This document shows, piece after piece, positions 15,594-23,430 of a stretch of DNA of 40,860 nt. The DNA is from Schleiferilactobacillus perolens DSM 12744. GTDB taxonomy: Bacteria > Bacillota > Bacilli > Lactobacillales > Lactobacillaceae. The notes beneath the pieces were generated by a model. It was given only the letters and a program-made list of their open reading frames with translations, ran no database searches and was not told the DNA's origin. Position 1 is the first letter of the stretch; each line of letters opens with the position of its first letter. Location: positions 1-40,860 of the forward strand of contig NZ_AZEC01000020.1 in assembly GCF_001435585.1 (NCBI RefSeq), given 5' to 3'. The position numbers and the translations under genes are program-made.

Positions 15594-16413
15594 CGATACA
15601 ACTCAACAAACCCCTAACAAGGGTGAACGCAAGAGCATTTTCACCAATCATGAAATCTCAATGCTAGGTATCCGTTCTAACCTTGTCCAGGCTTCATTCT
15701 CTTACGAACGGATGCATTCACCTGGTTGGACTTGGGCCCAACTGCCTTATTGGCAAAAGATTTACAAAGATGACCCCAAAGGTTTGAAACGGGTCATGAC
15801 CGACAACATGGAATTTATCAACAGTTCGCCCCCGTTGTACCCGATTCTGATGGGCTTGCTGCTGACGATGGAAGAAGATCATGTTGATCCGCAAACCATC
15901 AAAGGTTTAAAGAATGCCTTGTTCGGCCCCATGGCCGGGATTGGTGATGCCATCTTCTGGTTCACCATCATGCCTATTGTCGGTGGTATTTCTGCTTCTA
16001 TCGCGAAGAATGGTAACGTCTTAGGACCAATCATATTCTTCCTGGTTTACCTGTTCCTGTTCTGGTCTCGTGCACCATTAGCCCACTTAGGGTATAACCT
16101 TGGGGCCCGGGCGATTGATGTCATTGAGGATAACTCCAAGATTATTTCGCACGTGGCTTCTATTCTGGGCTTGACTGTAATTGGTTCATTGATTGCCTCT
16201 TATGTAAAGATGCAATTAACGATCAAGATCGGTGCCGGGAATGCAACCATTAACTTACAGAAGCAATTACTCGATAAAATCTTCCCGAACATCTTACCAT
16301 TCGCTTTCGTCTTCTTACTGTACTGGTTGTTGAAGAAGAATGTGAATCCGATTTGGCTGATTGTGGTGACCTTTGTCCTCGCAATTGCCATGTCGGCAAT
16401 TGGTTGGATGTAG
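15583..16413 (+). CDS. PTS mannose-family IID component
   Basis: A 276-residue protein of the EIID family, found with IIC in the membrane. Typical blocks are QASFSYERMHSPGWTWAQLPYWQKIY near residue 30-55, then FGPMAGIGDAIFWFTIMPIVGGISASIA, and RAPLAHLGYNLGARAID. The C-terminus is hydrophobic. It starts inside the IIC gene with GGAGGAGG about 11 bases upstream. Complete length for the family. Confidence 0.9.
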   Translation: MASDDTTQQTPNKGERKSIFTNHEISMLGIRSNLVQASFSYERMHSPGWTWAQLPYWQKIYKDDPKGLKRVMTDNMEFINSSPPLYPILMGLLLTMEEDHVDPQTIKGLKNALFGPMAGIGDAIFWFTIMPIVGGISASIAKNGNVLGPIIFFLVYLFLFWSRAPLAHLGYNLGARAIDVIEDNSKIISHVASILGLTVIGSLIASYVKMQLTIKIGAGNATINLQKQLLDKIFPNILPFAFVFLLYWLLKKNVNPIWLIVVTFVLAIAMSAIGWM

Positions 16414-16435
16414 TCACACGAAGGGGGGTTCTACC

Positions 16436-16867
16436 GTGAGTTCTGTCCAAGTTATCGTCAGCGGTCATGGTACGTTTGCCTCAGGTATGGAGGGAGCTTT
16501 GAAGCTCCTGGCCAAGGCACCGGATAACTGGTCCTTTATCAACTTTGCGGAAGGCATGAGCGATAAACAGCTGGCTGCGAAGTTCGATGAGGTACTGGGC
16601 GATAAATCTCAACAGGTTGTTTTCTTTACCGATTTAGCTGGTGGCACACCATACAAAGTGGCGGCCACACTCGCCTACCAACACAGTAACTTCCAAGTGG
16701 TGGCGGGTTGTAATCTTGGGTCATTGTTGGAGACAATTTTTAGCGACTCTGATAATGCCAAAGAATATGCCGAAAAGTTGGTGACGGTCTCTAAACAAGG
16801 GACACAGCTTTTCGAAACCGAAACGCCGAAGAATACACAACCGGCTGATGATGCCGATGGTATTTAG
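16436..16867 (+). CDS. PTS mannose-family IIA component
   Basis: A 143-residue cytoplasmic protein that takes phosphate from HPr on H11 in VSGHGTFASGMEGAL. TDLAGGTPYKVAA is the second conserved block. GTG 16436 has AAGGGGGG at 7 bases; the longer frame from 16373 overlaps IID and is not conserved. It ends the PTS operon before the hairpin at 16884-16927. IIA placed last, after IID, is common in the Aga-type arrangement. Confidence 0.9.
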   Translation: MSSVQVIVSGHGTFASGMEGALKLLAKAPDNWSFINFAEGMSDKQLAAKFDEVLGDKSQQVVFFTDLAGGTPYKVAATLAYQHSNFQVVAGCNLGSLLETIFSDSDNAKEYAEKLVTVSKQGTQLFETETPKNTQPADDADGI

Positions 16868-16883
16868 TATCTGATGTATACTG

Positions 16884-16927
16884 AGAGGGCATAGGGTGCT
16901 GCTGAGCATTCTATGTCCTCTATTTTT
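16884..16927 (+). terminator. Intrinsic terminator after IIA
   Basis: AGAGGGCATAG pairs with CTATGTCCTCT (one G-U), with a second inner stem GTGCT/AGCAT, followed by ATTTTT. It probably reduces but may not stop transcription into the next gene, which starts 25 bases later. Confidence 0.8.
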
Positions 16928-16951
16928 AGTAAGTAAGGAACGGTGAATGAA

Positions 16952-17446
16952 ATGACAATTTGGGTCCCCATTGTGGTATTGGCGACAATTGCATTGGGTT
17001 TAATTCTCAAGCTGCACCAAGACCGCAAGTACTTCTACGCGAAGACATTCTTTGTCCGGGCGGATAACAATAATTTGATCGTTAAAATGAACCTGGGTGG
17101 TCATTACCTCATCAACAACACAGTGGTCGCCCAAAACCCGAAGGCACCGGCTCACTTTGCAGTGGAAGAGGGCACCTATACCTATACCTCCGAAAAGATT
17201 ACGTTGGCGCCTGAAAAAAGGATCACCGCCGACTTTGCGGATGCCCAAGGATTGGTTATGAATGATATCAAAAATACTCATGTTAGCGATACAAGTACGC
17301 CAGCCACAGAACTCACAGTGACGCCTGGCCGCCAGCTCACATGGCGCAATAAACCGCTGCAAGCGATGAAACAGGGCAAGTTGGTCAGCTTGAAGGACTA
17401 TCAAGCGATTGTGGACAAAAAACAGAGGCCATCCGAGGCAAAATAA
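16952..17446 (+). CDS. Membrane-anchored protein of unknown function, linked to PTS operon
   Basis: A 164-residue protein with one N-terminal helix (WVPIVVLATIALGLILKL) followed by a soluble domain rich in beta-strand-like segments and no cysteines. The start is uncertain: ATG 16952 has AAGGA 12 bases upstream, while GTG 16943 is only 3 bases from it. It is not the DUF956/ManO protein often found with mannose PTS genes. It lies between two terminators, so it may be read by leakage past the first. I do not recognise the family. Confidence 0.65.
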   Translation: MTIWVPIVVLATIALGLILKLHQDRKYFYAKTFFVRADNNNLIVKMNLGGHYLINNTVVAQNPKAPAHFAVEEGTYTYTSEKITLAPEKRITADFADAQGLVMNDIKNTHVSDTSTPATELTVTPGRQLTWRNKPLQAMKQGKLVSLKDYQAIVDKKQRPSEAK

Positions 17447-17506
17447 GTGCGCTTGCAATGAAGCTGTTGTATGATGAACTCGGTTGACATATATCAAACC
17501 TTATTG

Positions 17507-17546
17507 GCTCCGGAATCCCAATTGGCTGGGATTCCGGAGCTTTTTT
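17507..17546 (+). terminator. Strong intrinsic terminator
   Basis: A perfect 14-bp stem (17507-17520 with 17527-17540), 6-base loop and six T. It closes the PTS region. Confidence 0.95.
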
Positions 17547-17601
17547 GCAGATAATGAGGGACTCGTTTATGACGCTGGTACATAGCGGACAAATTTGATA
17601 G

Positions 17602-17668
17602 GCGTTTCGATCGAAAACGCACATATTATGCACACACGAAAAAACACATTTGAACACGAAAACGCACA
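17602..17668. repeat. Three direct repeats and a near-palindrome (possible regulator sites)
   Basis: CGAAAACGCACA occurs exactly at 17612-17623 and 17657-17668, with CGAAAAAACACA at 17637-17648 between them. The first overlaps the near-palindrome GCGTTTCGATCGAAAACGC (one extra A). The starts are 25 and 20 bases apart. They may bind a regulator of the operon starting at 18006. Confidence 0.5.
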
Positions 17669-17875
17669 AAAAAGAAAATACCCAAGCAATCTCTGATTCG
17701 ATGCACCGGCGTGATGTGATTCAGGAACGCGCTACTTCGAATTCCGGTCTTTAATCATTTGTTCTACTTTGCCGCGAACCGGTAATTGATGTGTTTAAGA
17801 AAAACAAACGGTATATGTTAAGCGTTTATTCAAAAAGAGCGATGAGTGCTGTCTCGTCACATCCATTAAATTTTT

Positions 17876-17926
17876 TATAATGTACTGGTCTATATTTTGC
17901 ACAGTGAATATTCTCACTGCTTTTTT
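17876..17926 (+). promoter_or_regulatory. -10 TATAAT followed closely by a terminator-like hairpin
   Basis: TATAAT at 17876-17881 (weak -35 TCGTCA 16 bases before) is followed by CAGTGA-ATATTC-TCACTG (17902-17919) and six T to 17926. If transcription starts here, it meets this stop within about 40 bases, suggesting attenuation; alternatively the dyad is an operator. Confidence 0.4.
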
Positions 17927-18005
17927 GATAACGCTATGTTATAGTAAGTGCTAGTATATTCAAGCGGCATTATATAGAAGACGAACATTTGGGAGAGGAA
18001 AAATC

Positions 18006-19139
18006 ATGCGGAAAGGTGCCACAGTGGCCGTAATCGGAGCCACGGTCTTATTAGCGGCGTGTCAGTCGGGACACACACACACATCGTCCCGGTCAGCCGT
18101 TCAGTTACCACGGACGGCCTACTCCGCCAATCAGCGCGATCAATCACTGGCGGCTGCCCGCACCCGGTTAATTGCCTTTCTTCAACAGCAATTAGTTCGC
18201 CCTGATGGTGTGTACACGAACTACTTAGATACCAACCGCAACGCAGCCACCGCCAGCGGCCATGAATATTTGAGCGAATCAGCAGGCTTGTGGTTGTTAC
18301 ATTTGGCGTACACGAGACAATTTGACGCGTTCAGACGCTTCTATCAACAGATAAAAGATACGCTGTGGCAGGGCAGACAATTTGCCTACCGGTATAATCC
18401 GGCCAACCATCAACGCTTTCCAGTGAATGCCACCGTGGATGATCTGCGGATCTTACAAGCAGTGGGACAAGCGGCCATCCAGACCAAATCGGATCAATGG
18501 CACCACGAGTATCAATGGATTGCCAAAAAGGTGCGCGATCAATCTATTGCAGCTGATCGTCCGGTCGACTTTGTGGATGCCAAGACCGGCAAAAGGGCTA
18601 AAACTATCACGTTATGTTATCTGGACTTGACCACGTTACGGGCAATTGGTGGACAGGCGCTTTATCGTAGTCAGCTGGATCGGATTCAAAGCGGTCAGTT
18701 GCAAAGTAGGTTGCCTTTATTTGCCACCCGGTATGATTATTCGGCTAAAAAGTATACTGGCACAAGTCAAATTAATAGTGTGGAATCTTTGTTAACGGCG
18801 GTCCATTTGGCGTCGGTGAATAAAGTGCCGCCAAAAACAGTGCAGTGGGTGAAAAAGCAGGTCGCTGCGGGCACTTTAGCGAATCGCTATGACGGGACCA
18901 GCGGCGCACCGCTAACTTTCGATCAATCAGCGGGCGGGTATGCGCTGGCAGCGCAACTGGGGATTTTGATCCATGATTCGGATTTAGCAAAACAAGCTTT
19001 GCACCGAGCCTTGGCGTTCCAGATCCAGAAACCTGATACACCGTTGAATGGTGCTTTAGGAGACTTGGCCAGTCAGCAAGTGTACTCGTTTGATAACTTA
19101 GAAACATTGGTTGCTTTGGACATGTACTTAGGAAAGTAG
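18006..19139 (+). CDS. Lipoprotein glycoside hydrolase, GH8-like (PssZ-like)
   Basis: A 377-residue secreted lipoprotein. The signal peptide ends in lipobox LAAC (C19). The body resembles GH8 (alpha/alpha)6-barrel hydrolases: LSESAGLWLLHLAY supplies the usual catalytic acid (E91), and ATVDDLRILQAV (D145/D146) resembles the second conserved block. GH8 enzymes cut beta-1,4-linked polysaccharides and often sit in cellulose-like synthesis operons. In Listeria a GH8 protein (PssZ) accompanies the c-di-GMP-dependent Pss polysaccharide. First of six tightly packed genes; the next starts 3 bases after its stop. Substrate unknown; it may trim or release the polymer. Confidence 0.75.
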   Translation: MRKGATVAVIGATVLLAACQSGHTHTSSRSAVQLPRTAYSANQRDQSLAAARTRLIAFLQQQLVRPDGVYTNYLDTNRNAATASGHEYLSESAGLWLLHLAYTRQFDAFRRFYQQIKDTLWQGRQFAYRYNPANHQRFPVNATVDDLRILQAVGQAAIQTKSDQWHHEYQWIAKKVRDQSIAADRPVDFVDAKTGKRAKTITLCYLDLTTLRAIGGQALYRSQLDRIQSGQLQSRLPLFATRYDYSAKKYTGTSQINSVESLLTAVHLASVNKVPPKTVQWVKKQVAAGTLANRYDGTSGAPLTFDQSAGGYALAAQLGILIHDSDLAKQALHRALAFQIQKPDTPLNGALGDLASQQVYSFDNLETLVALDMYLGK

Positions 19140-19142
19140 AAA

Positions 19143-20624
19143 ATGAAAGAAAAAATCCAGACGGCGGGCACGCTTTTCCAGCGTCACTGCTCGCCGGCTG
19201 CACTGGCCACCGGGGTGGCTGCCCTTATCGTGGGCATTTTACTATTTATCCCACCGATTAACGGGTACGCCGATAATGGGGATTTTTACCGCATGATGTA
19301 TCACGTCGGGCTGTATCATCGCTTGGACCAGCCGTACATCATGGTCGATCAGATGAATCTGACTTACGGCATTATGCAGCACTTTAATGAGAATACTGCG
19401 GCGCTCTTTTCTTCCCAGCCGTTGTTCATTCGCCCAGCGATTTGGTTGAATCAGTTGGTGTTCAGCCAGACGGTGTTCGATATTCGGTTCCAAGCACTGA
19501 TTTATTATGTGCTTTTTTTAGGCACGCTCTATTTAGTGGTGCGGGCATTGACCACGGGTCGGGCAATACGCCAGTACGTGGTCGCCTTGGTGTGCGTCTT
19601 TGTGTTCGCGGATAGCAGCTATACGCTTTACTTTAACTCGCTTTTTGGCGAATCTGTGATGGTCATTACAGGGATGGCTGTGGTGGCGACATTGTTGCTG
19701 CTAGCTAAGGCCCGCCCCGGGTTGGAAAAATGGCGGCGGGGCGGCCTGTTACTGCTGTTTACGATCAGCGCGATTGTGCTGATCACCGTGAAACAACAGA
19801 ATGCACCTTTAGCATTGAGCTATTTGGTCATGGCTCTGGGGTTGTTGCCGCTGATGACTAAACGCGGAAAGTTTGTAGTCGGCGGGAGCATGGCTCTTTT
19901 GCTGATGACCGGCGTTGCAACTTATGCTTTGATCACGCCGGAATTTCAAAACATCAATAGTTACCAAAGCATGACCCGCGGTGTTCTGCTACTGGATAAA
20001 GATCCGGGTAAGGCGCTCAAAGATAATGGCATCAATCCGCAGTTTGCTTTGCTGCGCAAGTCGACCTATTACCAGAGTTACCAGTCGGTGAATACCCGGA
20101 GCCAGTATATGCAAAAGTTTTTTATTAATCGCTTCGATTTCATGTGGATTCTGCGGTTCTACATGTCCCACCCAGAGACCTTTGGCCGGATTTTAGATTT
20201 AGCCGCCAAGGATGGCCAGCTCACTCAGGTGAAGGCCGTCAGCAATTACCCAGCCCGCAGCGGCTATCCCAAACAGGCGCAAACCCATTATTTTACGGGT
20301 TTTAGCACACTGATGGGAACATTCTTCCCGGCCAAGTTTGCTTTCTATGTACTCTTCGTGGTGGTCTTCATCGGGTTATACGCCGCCGGTGCCTACGTGG
20401 GCTTCCGTCGTCACCAACCCTGGCTCATTATGAAATTAGCGATTGTGGCCGGTTTAAGCTCGATCATCATCGGTGTCATGATCATTTCCGTAGTTGGCGA
20501 TGGAGATGCCGATTTAGCGAAGCATCTATTCATGGTGGCGCAAAGTACCGATTGGCTGTTGCTGATTTTACTTAGCGACATCAATAATAAAACGCTGTTT
20601 CACGAACCGAGCGTGAGCCGATGA
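19143..20624 (+). CDS. Multi-pass membrane protein, putative GT-C-type transferase
   Basis: A 493-residue protein with about ten membrane helices. After the first helix comes GYADNGDFYRMM (D44, D47), an acidic motif in the first outer loop as in GT-C glycosyltransferases that use lipid-linked sugars. A large outer loop (about 270-380) lies between later helices. AGGA lies 9 bases before ATG 19143. It overlaps the next gene by 4 bases (ATGA). Its position matches the first pssA-E gene of the Listeria-like system, suggesting decoration or synthesis of the polymer. The GT-C assignment is inference from topology and motif. Confidence 0.65.
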   Translation: MKEKIQTAGTLFQRHCSPAALATGVAALIVGILLFIPPINGYADNGDFYRMMYHVGLYHRLDQPYIMVDQMNLTYGIMQHFNENTAALFSSQPLFIRPAIWLNQLVFSQTVFDIRFQALIYYVLFLGTLYLVVRALTTGRAIRQYVVALVCVFVFADSSYTLYFNSLFGESVMVITGMAVVATLLLLAKARPGLEKWRRGGLLLLFTISAIVLITVKQQNAPLALSYLVMALGLLPLMTKRGKFVVGGSMALLLMTGVATYALITPEFQNINSYQSMTRGVLLLDKDPGKALKDNGINPQFALLRKSTYYQSYQSVNTRSQYMQKFFINRFDFMWILRFYMSHPETFGRILDLAAKDGQLTQVKAVSNYPARSGYPKQAQTHYFTGFSTLMGTFFPAKFAFYVLFVVVFIGLYAAGAYVGFRRHQPWLIMKLAIVAGLSSIIIGVMIISVVGDGDADLAKHLFMVAQSTDWLLLILLSDINNKTLFHEPSVSR

Positions 20625-22180
20625 AGCGATTAGTGTATTGGCTATTTGTCGCTGTTGTTTTGATGTTTTGCCGGACAACGCCCGTGCAAGCCGCGGCGTC
20701 CAACCGTGTTTTGCTGGTTTACGATAGTGAAAATCTGAAAGAAAATGGCGAGCAAACAATTGACAGCCTCAGCCGTACTTTGGCCAGTTTAAATATTACG
20801 GTGACAGTAGAAAAGTTCAGTACATATCGTGCTGGTGAACTGGCCCGGGGGCATTTTCGAGGCGTGATCACATTGGTGAATTGGCATCAAAGCCGCCTGA
20901 CCAATCCCCATTTTGAAAAAGACCGGGCGGCCTTTACCGGTAAAAAGCTGCATATTGGTCAAAACCTCACGGCTGCTGAAATGCAGGCCTTGGGCACAGC
21001 TGTGACGTTGACTCATCAGCAATACACCTTGGTCGATCCGGCCCAAAATAGTCAGCAGCTGATTCCGTTCACTTCCGATCAGTGGCCGATGTTCCCGGTG
21101 GATAAAAACAGTGTGGGTGAGCTAGTGCAGCAAAGCACTGGAAAGCACTATGCGTTTGGCACGATAAACGGGCACCAGGCCTATCTGCCTGCTTATCGCG
21201 ATACCGGTTTAATGGGTCTGCTCGGTACCCGGCTATTGGCCCAATTTTTTATTGGTCAAGTGACAGCCCAGCCGCCAGTATTGGTCTTGACAGGAATCAC
21301 CCCGGTTAGTGATCTCAAGTTGTTGAAACAAACGACGCGCTACCTGCATGCTCAGGGCGTGCCCTATGCCTTGAGCGCCACAATGACCGCCGCTAATCCA
21401 CAGTTGCCGGAGCACGCCGCTTATTTGCGAACCCTGGCCCAGGCACAAGTCGCCGGCGCGTTTATTTTTCTGCAAGTCCCGGAAGTATATGATCCCAGCG
21501 CGCAAACGGCAACGATCTTGCAACAGCAGTTGAATGCCCAGTTAGCAGCGGCTGCTCAACAAGGCGTTTTCCCCGGAGCAATCAGCGCGCCAGGGTATTG
21601 GATGTTTGACCAGCTGTTCAGTCAGTCACTGCACCAAGCGGATCAAAATCTATTATTGGCCAATCCCACAAACTACGCATTGAACCGATATGCGCCGACA
21701 AATGGGTACACGCCGAGCCTGCGAACGTTAATAGCCACACCTTGGACGAATTTCAATGCGGTGAGCGGCAGCCGCCAGTTAACGTTTGCCACCCCCACGG
21801 CCTGGACAATCAATTTGCCTACCAGTAAGAAAACATTACAAGCGTTCCGCCAACAGGTGCGCCAGTGGACCGATCAGTCCTGGTGGTCGCTCTCCGCGGA
21901 TCCAGCGGTGATGACCGTCCGGGCGTCACAAGCCATTACGGTGAGTGCCGGCCAATATACAGTGGCTGGTCGAGCGGTGAATGTGGGGGAACATGTCCAG
22001 GTGAAAAAGACAGCCGCCAAGGCCCCGCAAACCGCCAGTCAGGTGAATGCGTTCACCCGGTTTCAAGGGAACATCCTGCTGATTTTTATTATTGTTGCGT
22101 TGGTTATTCTGACCATCTTCCTACTTTATGGCCGGCATATTTACCGCAATCAATTCCGTCGAAAGGGGCGCAAGCCGTGA
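20621..22180 (+). CDS. Secreted membrane-anchored DUF2334-like (deacetylase-fold) protein
   Basis: A 519-residue protein: signal peptide (cut near AAAS, about 26), large outer domain, one C-terminal helix (about 487-507) and a basic tail. The segment VLVLTGITPVSDLKLLKQTTRYLHAQGVPYALSAT resembles the start of DUF2334, a polysaccharide-deacetylase-like fold, but the metal-binding DD motif is replaced by TG. Catalysis by the usual mechanism is therefore doubtful. It overlaps its neighbours at both ends (ATGA with the previous gene, GTGA with the next), so it belongs to the synthase complex. It could guide or bind the nascent polymer. Confidence 0.7.
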   Translation: MKRLVYWLFVAVVLMFCRTTPVQAAASNRVLLVYDSENLKENGEQTIDSLSRTLASLNITVTVEKFSTYRAGELARGHFRGVITLVNWHQSRLTNPHFEKDRAAFTGKKLHIGQNLTAAEMQALGTAVTLTHQQYTLVDPAQNSQQLIPFTSDQWPMFPVDKNSVGELVQQSTGKHYAFGTINGHQAYLPAYRDTGLMGLLGTRLLAQFFIGQVTAQPPVLVLTGITPVSDLKLLKQTTRYLHAQGVPYALSATMTAANPQLPEHAAYLRTLAQAQVAGAFIFLQVPEVYDPSAQTATILQQQLNAQLAAAAQQGVFPGAISAPGYWMFDQLFSQSLHQADQNLLLANPTNYALNRYAPTNGYTPSLRTLIATPWTNFNAVSGSRQLTFATPTAWTINLPTSKKTLQAFRQQVRQWTDQSWWSLSADPAVMTVRASQAITVSAGQYTVAGRAVNVGEHVQVKKTAAKAPQTASQVNAFTRFQGNILLIFIIVALVILTIFLLYGRHIYRNQFRRKGRKP

Positions 22181-23430
22181 GTGCATTAGATTGGTGTTTA
22201 CTGGTGGCAATTCTGGCGATCTGGTTGATCTTAATGGTCAATGTCGTCTTGGTGATTGCTGGCTATTTAGAATATGTCCGGCAAATCAAACGACCAGTAC
22301 CGCAGTTTCCGAAGAAGCCGCCATTCGTGTCGGTCATGGTGCCCGCCCATAACGAGGGGATCGTCATCGTCAAAACGGTCGAGTCGCTCTTACGTTTTGA
22401 CTACCCCCAAGATCGATATGAAATTATTGTGATCAACGACAACTCCAGTGACAACTCAGCCGCATTATTGGCCAAGCTTCAGCGTCAGCACCCCAGTCGC
22501 AACCTGACCGTGGTGAATACAGATGCGGAAAATGGCGGCAAGGGTAAAAGTAATGCGCTAAACATTGGTTTGGCATCTGCTCAGGGCAGTGTGTTGGCGA
22601 TCTATGACGCCGACAATACCCCGGAGGCCGGCGCGCTGCGCATTTTAGTCAGTGAGTTAATGGCCAACGATGAACTTGGCGCCGTCATCGGCAAGTTTCG
22701 CACGCGCAACCGCAATGCCACGCTGTTGACTCGGTTCATCAACATCGAAACCCTGTCCTTCCAGTGGATGGCCCAAGCCGGCCGCCAGCACTTGTTTGGC
22801 CTATGTACGATTCCGGGCACCAACTATGTGATTCGCCGCGAGTTGATCGACGAAATTGGCGGTTGGGATGTCCAGGCATTGGCCGAGGATACCGAAATCA
22901 GTTTCCATGTGTACTGGCACCAGTTGCGGATCTATTTTCAACCCAAAGCTGTCACCTGGGAACAAGAGCCGCAAACATTGCCTGTCTGGTTTCATCAACG
23001 AACGCGCTGGGTGAAGGGGAATATTTACGTTATTTTGAAAAATCTGCGGCTGCTGGGCGATTCCAGTGCCCGTCTGATTCACTTTGACCTGCTATACGAT
23101 CTGGCCATTTATTTCCTTTTAATGGTTTCCCTGGTGTTATCGGACGTGGTCTTCGTCCTGTCCGTGGCCGGAATCGTGCATTCGAATCTGCAAGGCTTTT
23201 CCAATGGGCTCTGGCTGCTGGCCATTATTCTGTTCATCGTCAGCACATACACCACGATTACGACGGAAAAAGGCGAGCGGAACTTCAATAATATTTGGAT
23301 CATTGTGTTGATGTACATCACGTACAGTCAAATGTGGCTGGCGGTGGCAGTTTATGGGATGGGAGAATATATTCGTGAACAAGTTTTACACAAGCAGGCG
23401 CGCTGGTATAAAACACAGCGCTTTGAGTAG
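22177..23430 (+). CDS. Processive family-2 glycosyltransferase (polysaccharide synthase)
   Basis: A 417-residue membrane GT2 enzyme, related to BcsA/PgaC/hyaluronan synthases. N-terminal helix, then the GT-A core: VMVPAHNEG (54-61), INDNSSD (86-92), DAD (144-146), the AEDTE catalytic block (E237-D238) and QRTRW (274-278), followed by C-terminal pore helices. No PilZ domain is present, so c-di-GMP control must come from another subunit, fitting the degenerate GGDEF protein two genes on. The start is GTG 22177, overlapping the previous stop, with AAGGGG at 8 bases; the upstream open frame is a shadow. It overlaps the BcsB-like gene by 56 bases. Confidence 0.9.
   Translation: MSALDWCLLVAILAIWLILMVNVVLVIAGYLEYVRQIKRPVPQFPKKPPFVSVMVPAHNEGIVIVKTVESLLRFDYPQDRYEIIVINDNSSDNSAALLAKLQRQHPSRNLTVVNTDAENGGKGKSNALNIGLASAQGSVLAIYDADNTPEAGALRILVSELMANDELGAVIGKFRTRNRNATLLTRFINIETLSFQWMAQAGRQHLFGLCTIPGTNYVIRRELIDEIGGWDVQALAEDTEISFHVYWHQLRIYFQPKAVTWEQEPQTLPVWFHQRTRWVKGNIYVILKNLRLLGDSSARLIHFDLLYDLAIYFLLMVSLVLSDVVFVLSVAGIVHSNLQGFSNGLWLLAIILFIVSTYTTITTEKGERNFNNIWIIVLMYITYSQMWLAVAVYGMGEYIREQVLHKQARWYKTQRFE

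Larger units (their letters stand above)
17547..18005. other. Long AT-rich upstream region of the polysaccharide operon
   Basis: No gene is seen in these 459 bases. The region holds three near-identical direct repeats (17612-17668), a near-palindrome (17602-17621), a TATAAT at 17876 and a hairpin with T-run at 17902-17926. The expected operon promoter close to 18006 is not obvious (TATAGT at 17940 and TAGTAT at 17952 both lack a good -35). I found no c-di-GMP riboswitch signature. The GH8-like gene has GGGAGAGG before its ATG. Confidence 0.6.

Noticed and set aside
17547-18005. c-di-GMP riboswitch upstream of the polysaccharide operon
   Set aside because: No GEMM-type conserved core found by eye.
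21865-22176. N-terminal extension of the GT2 gene
   Set aside because: Unconserved translation that overlaps the preceding gene; GTG 22177 has a ribosome site and the usual N-terminus.
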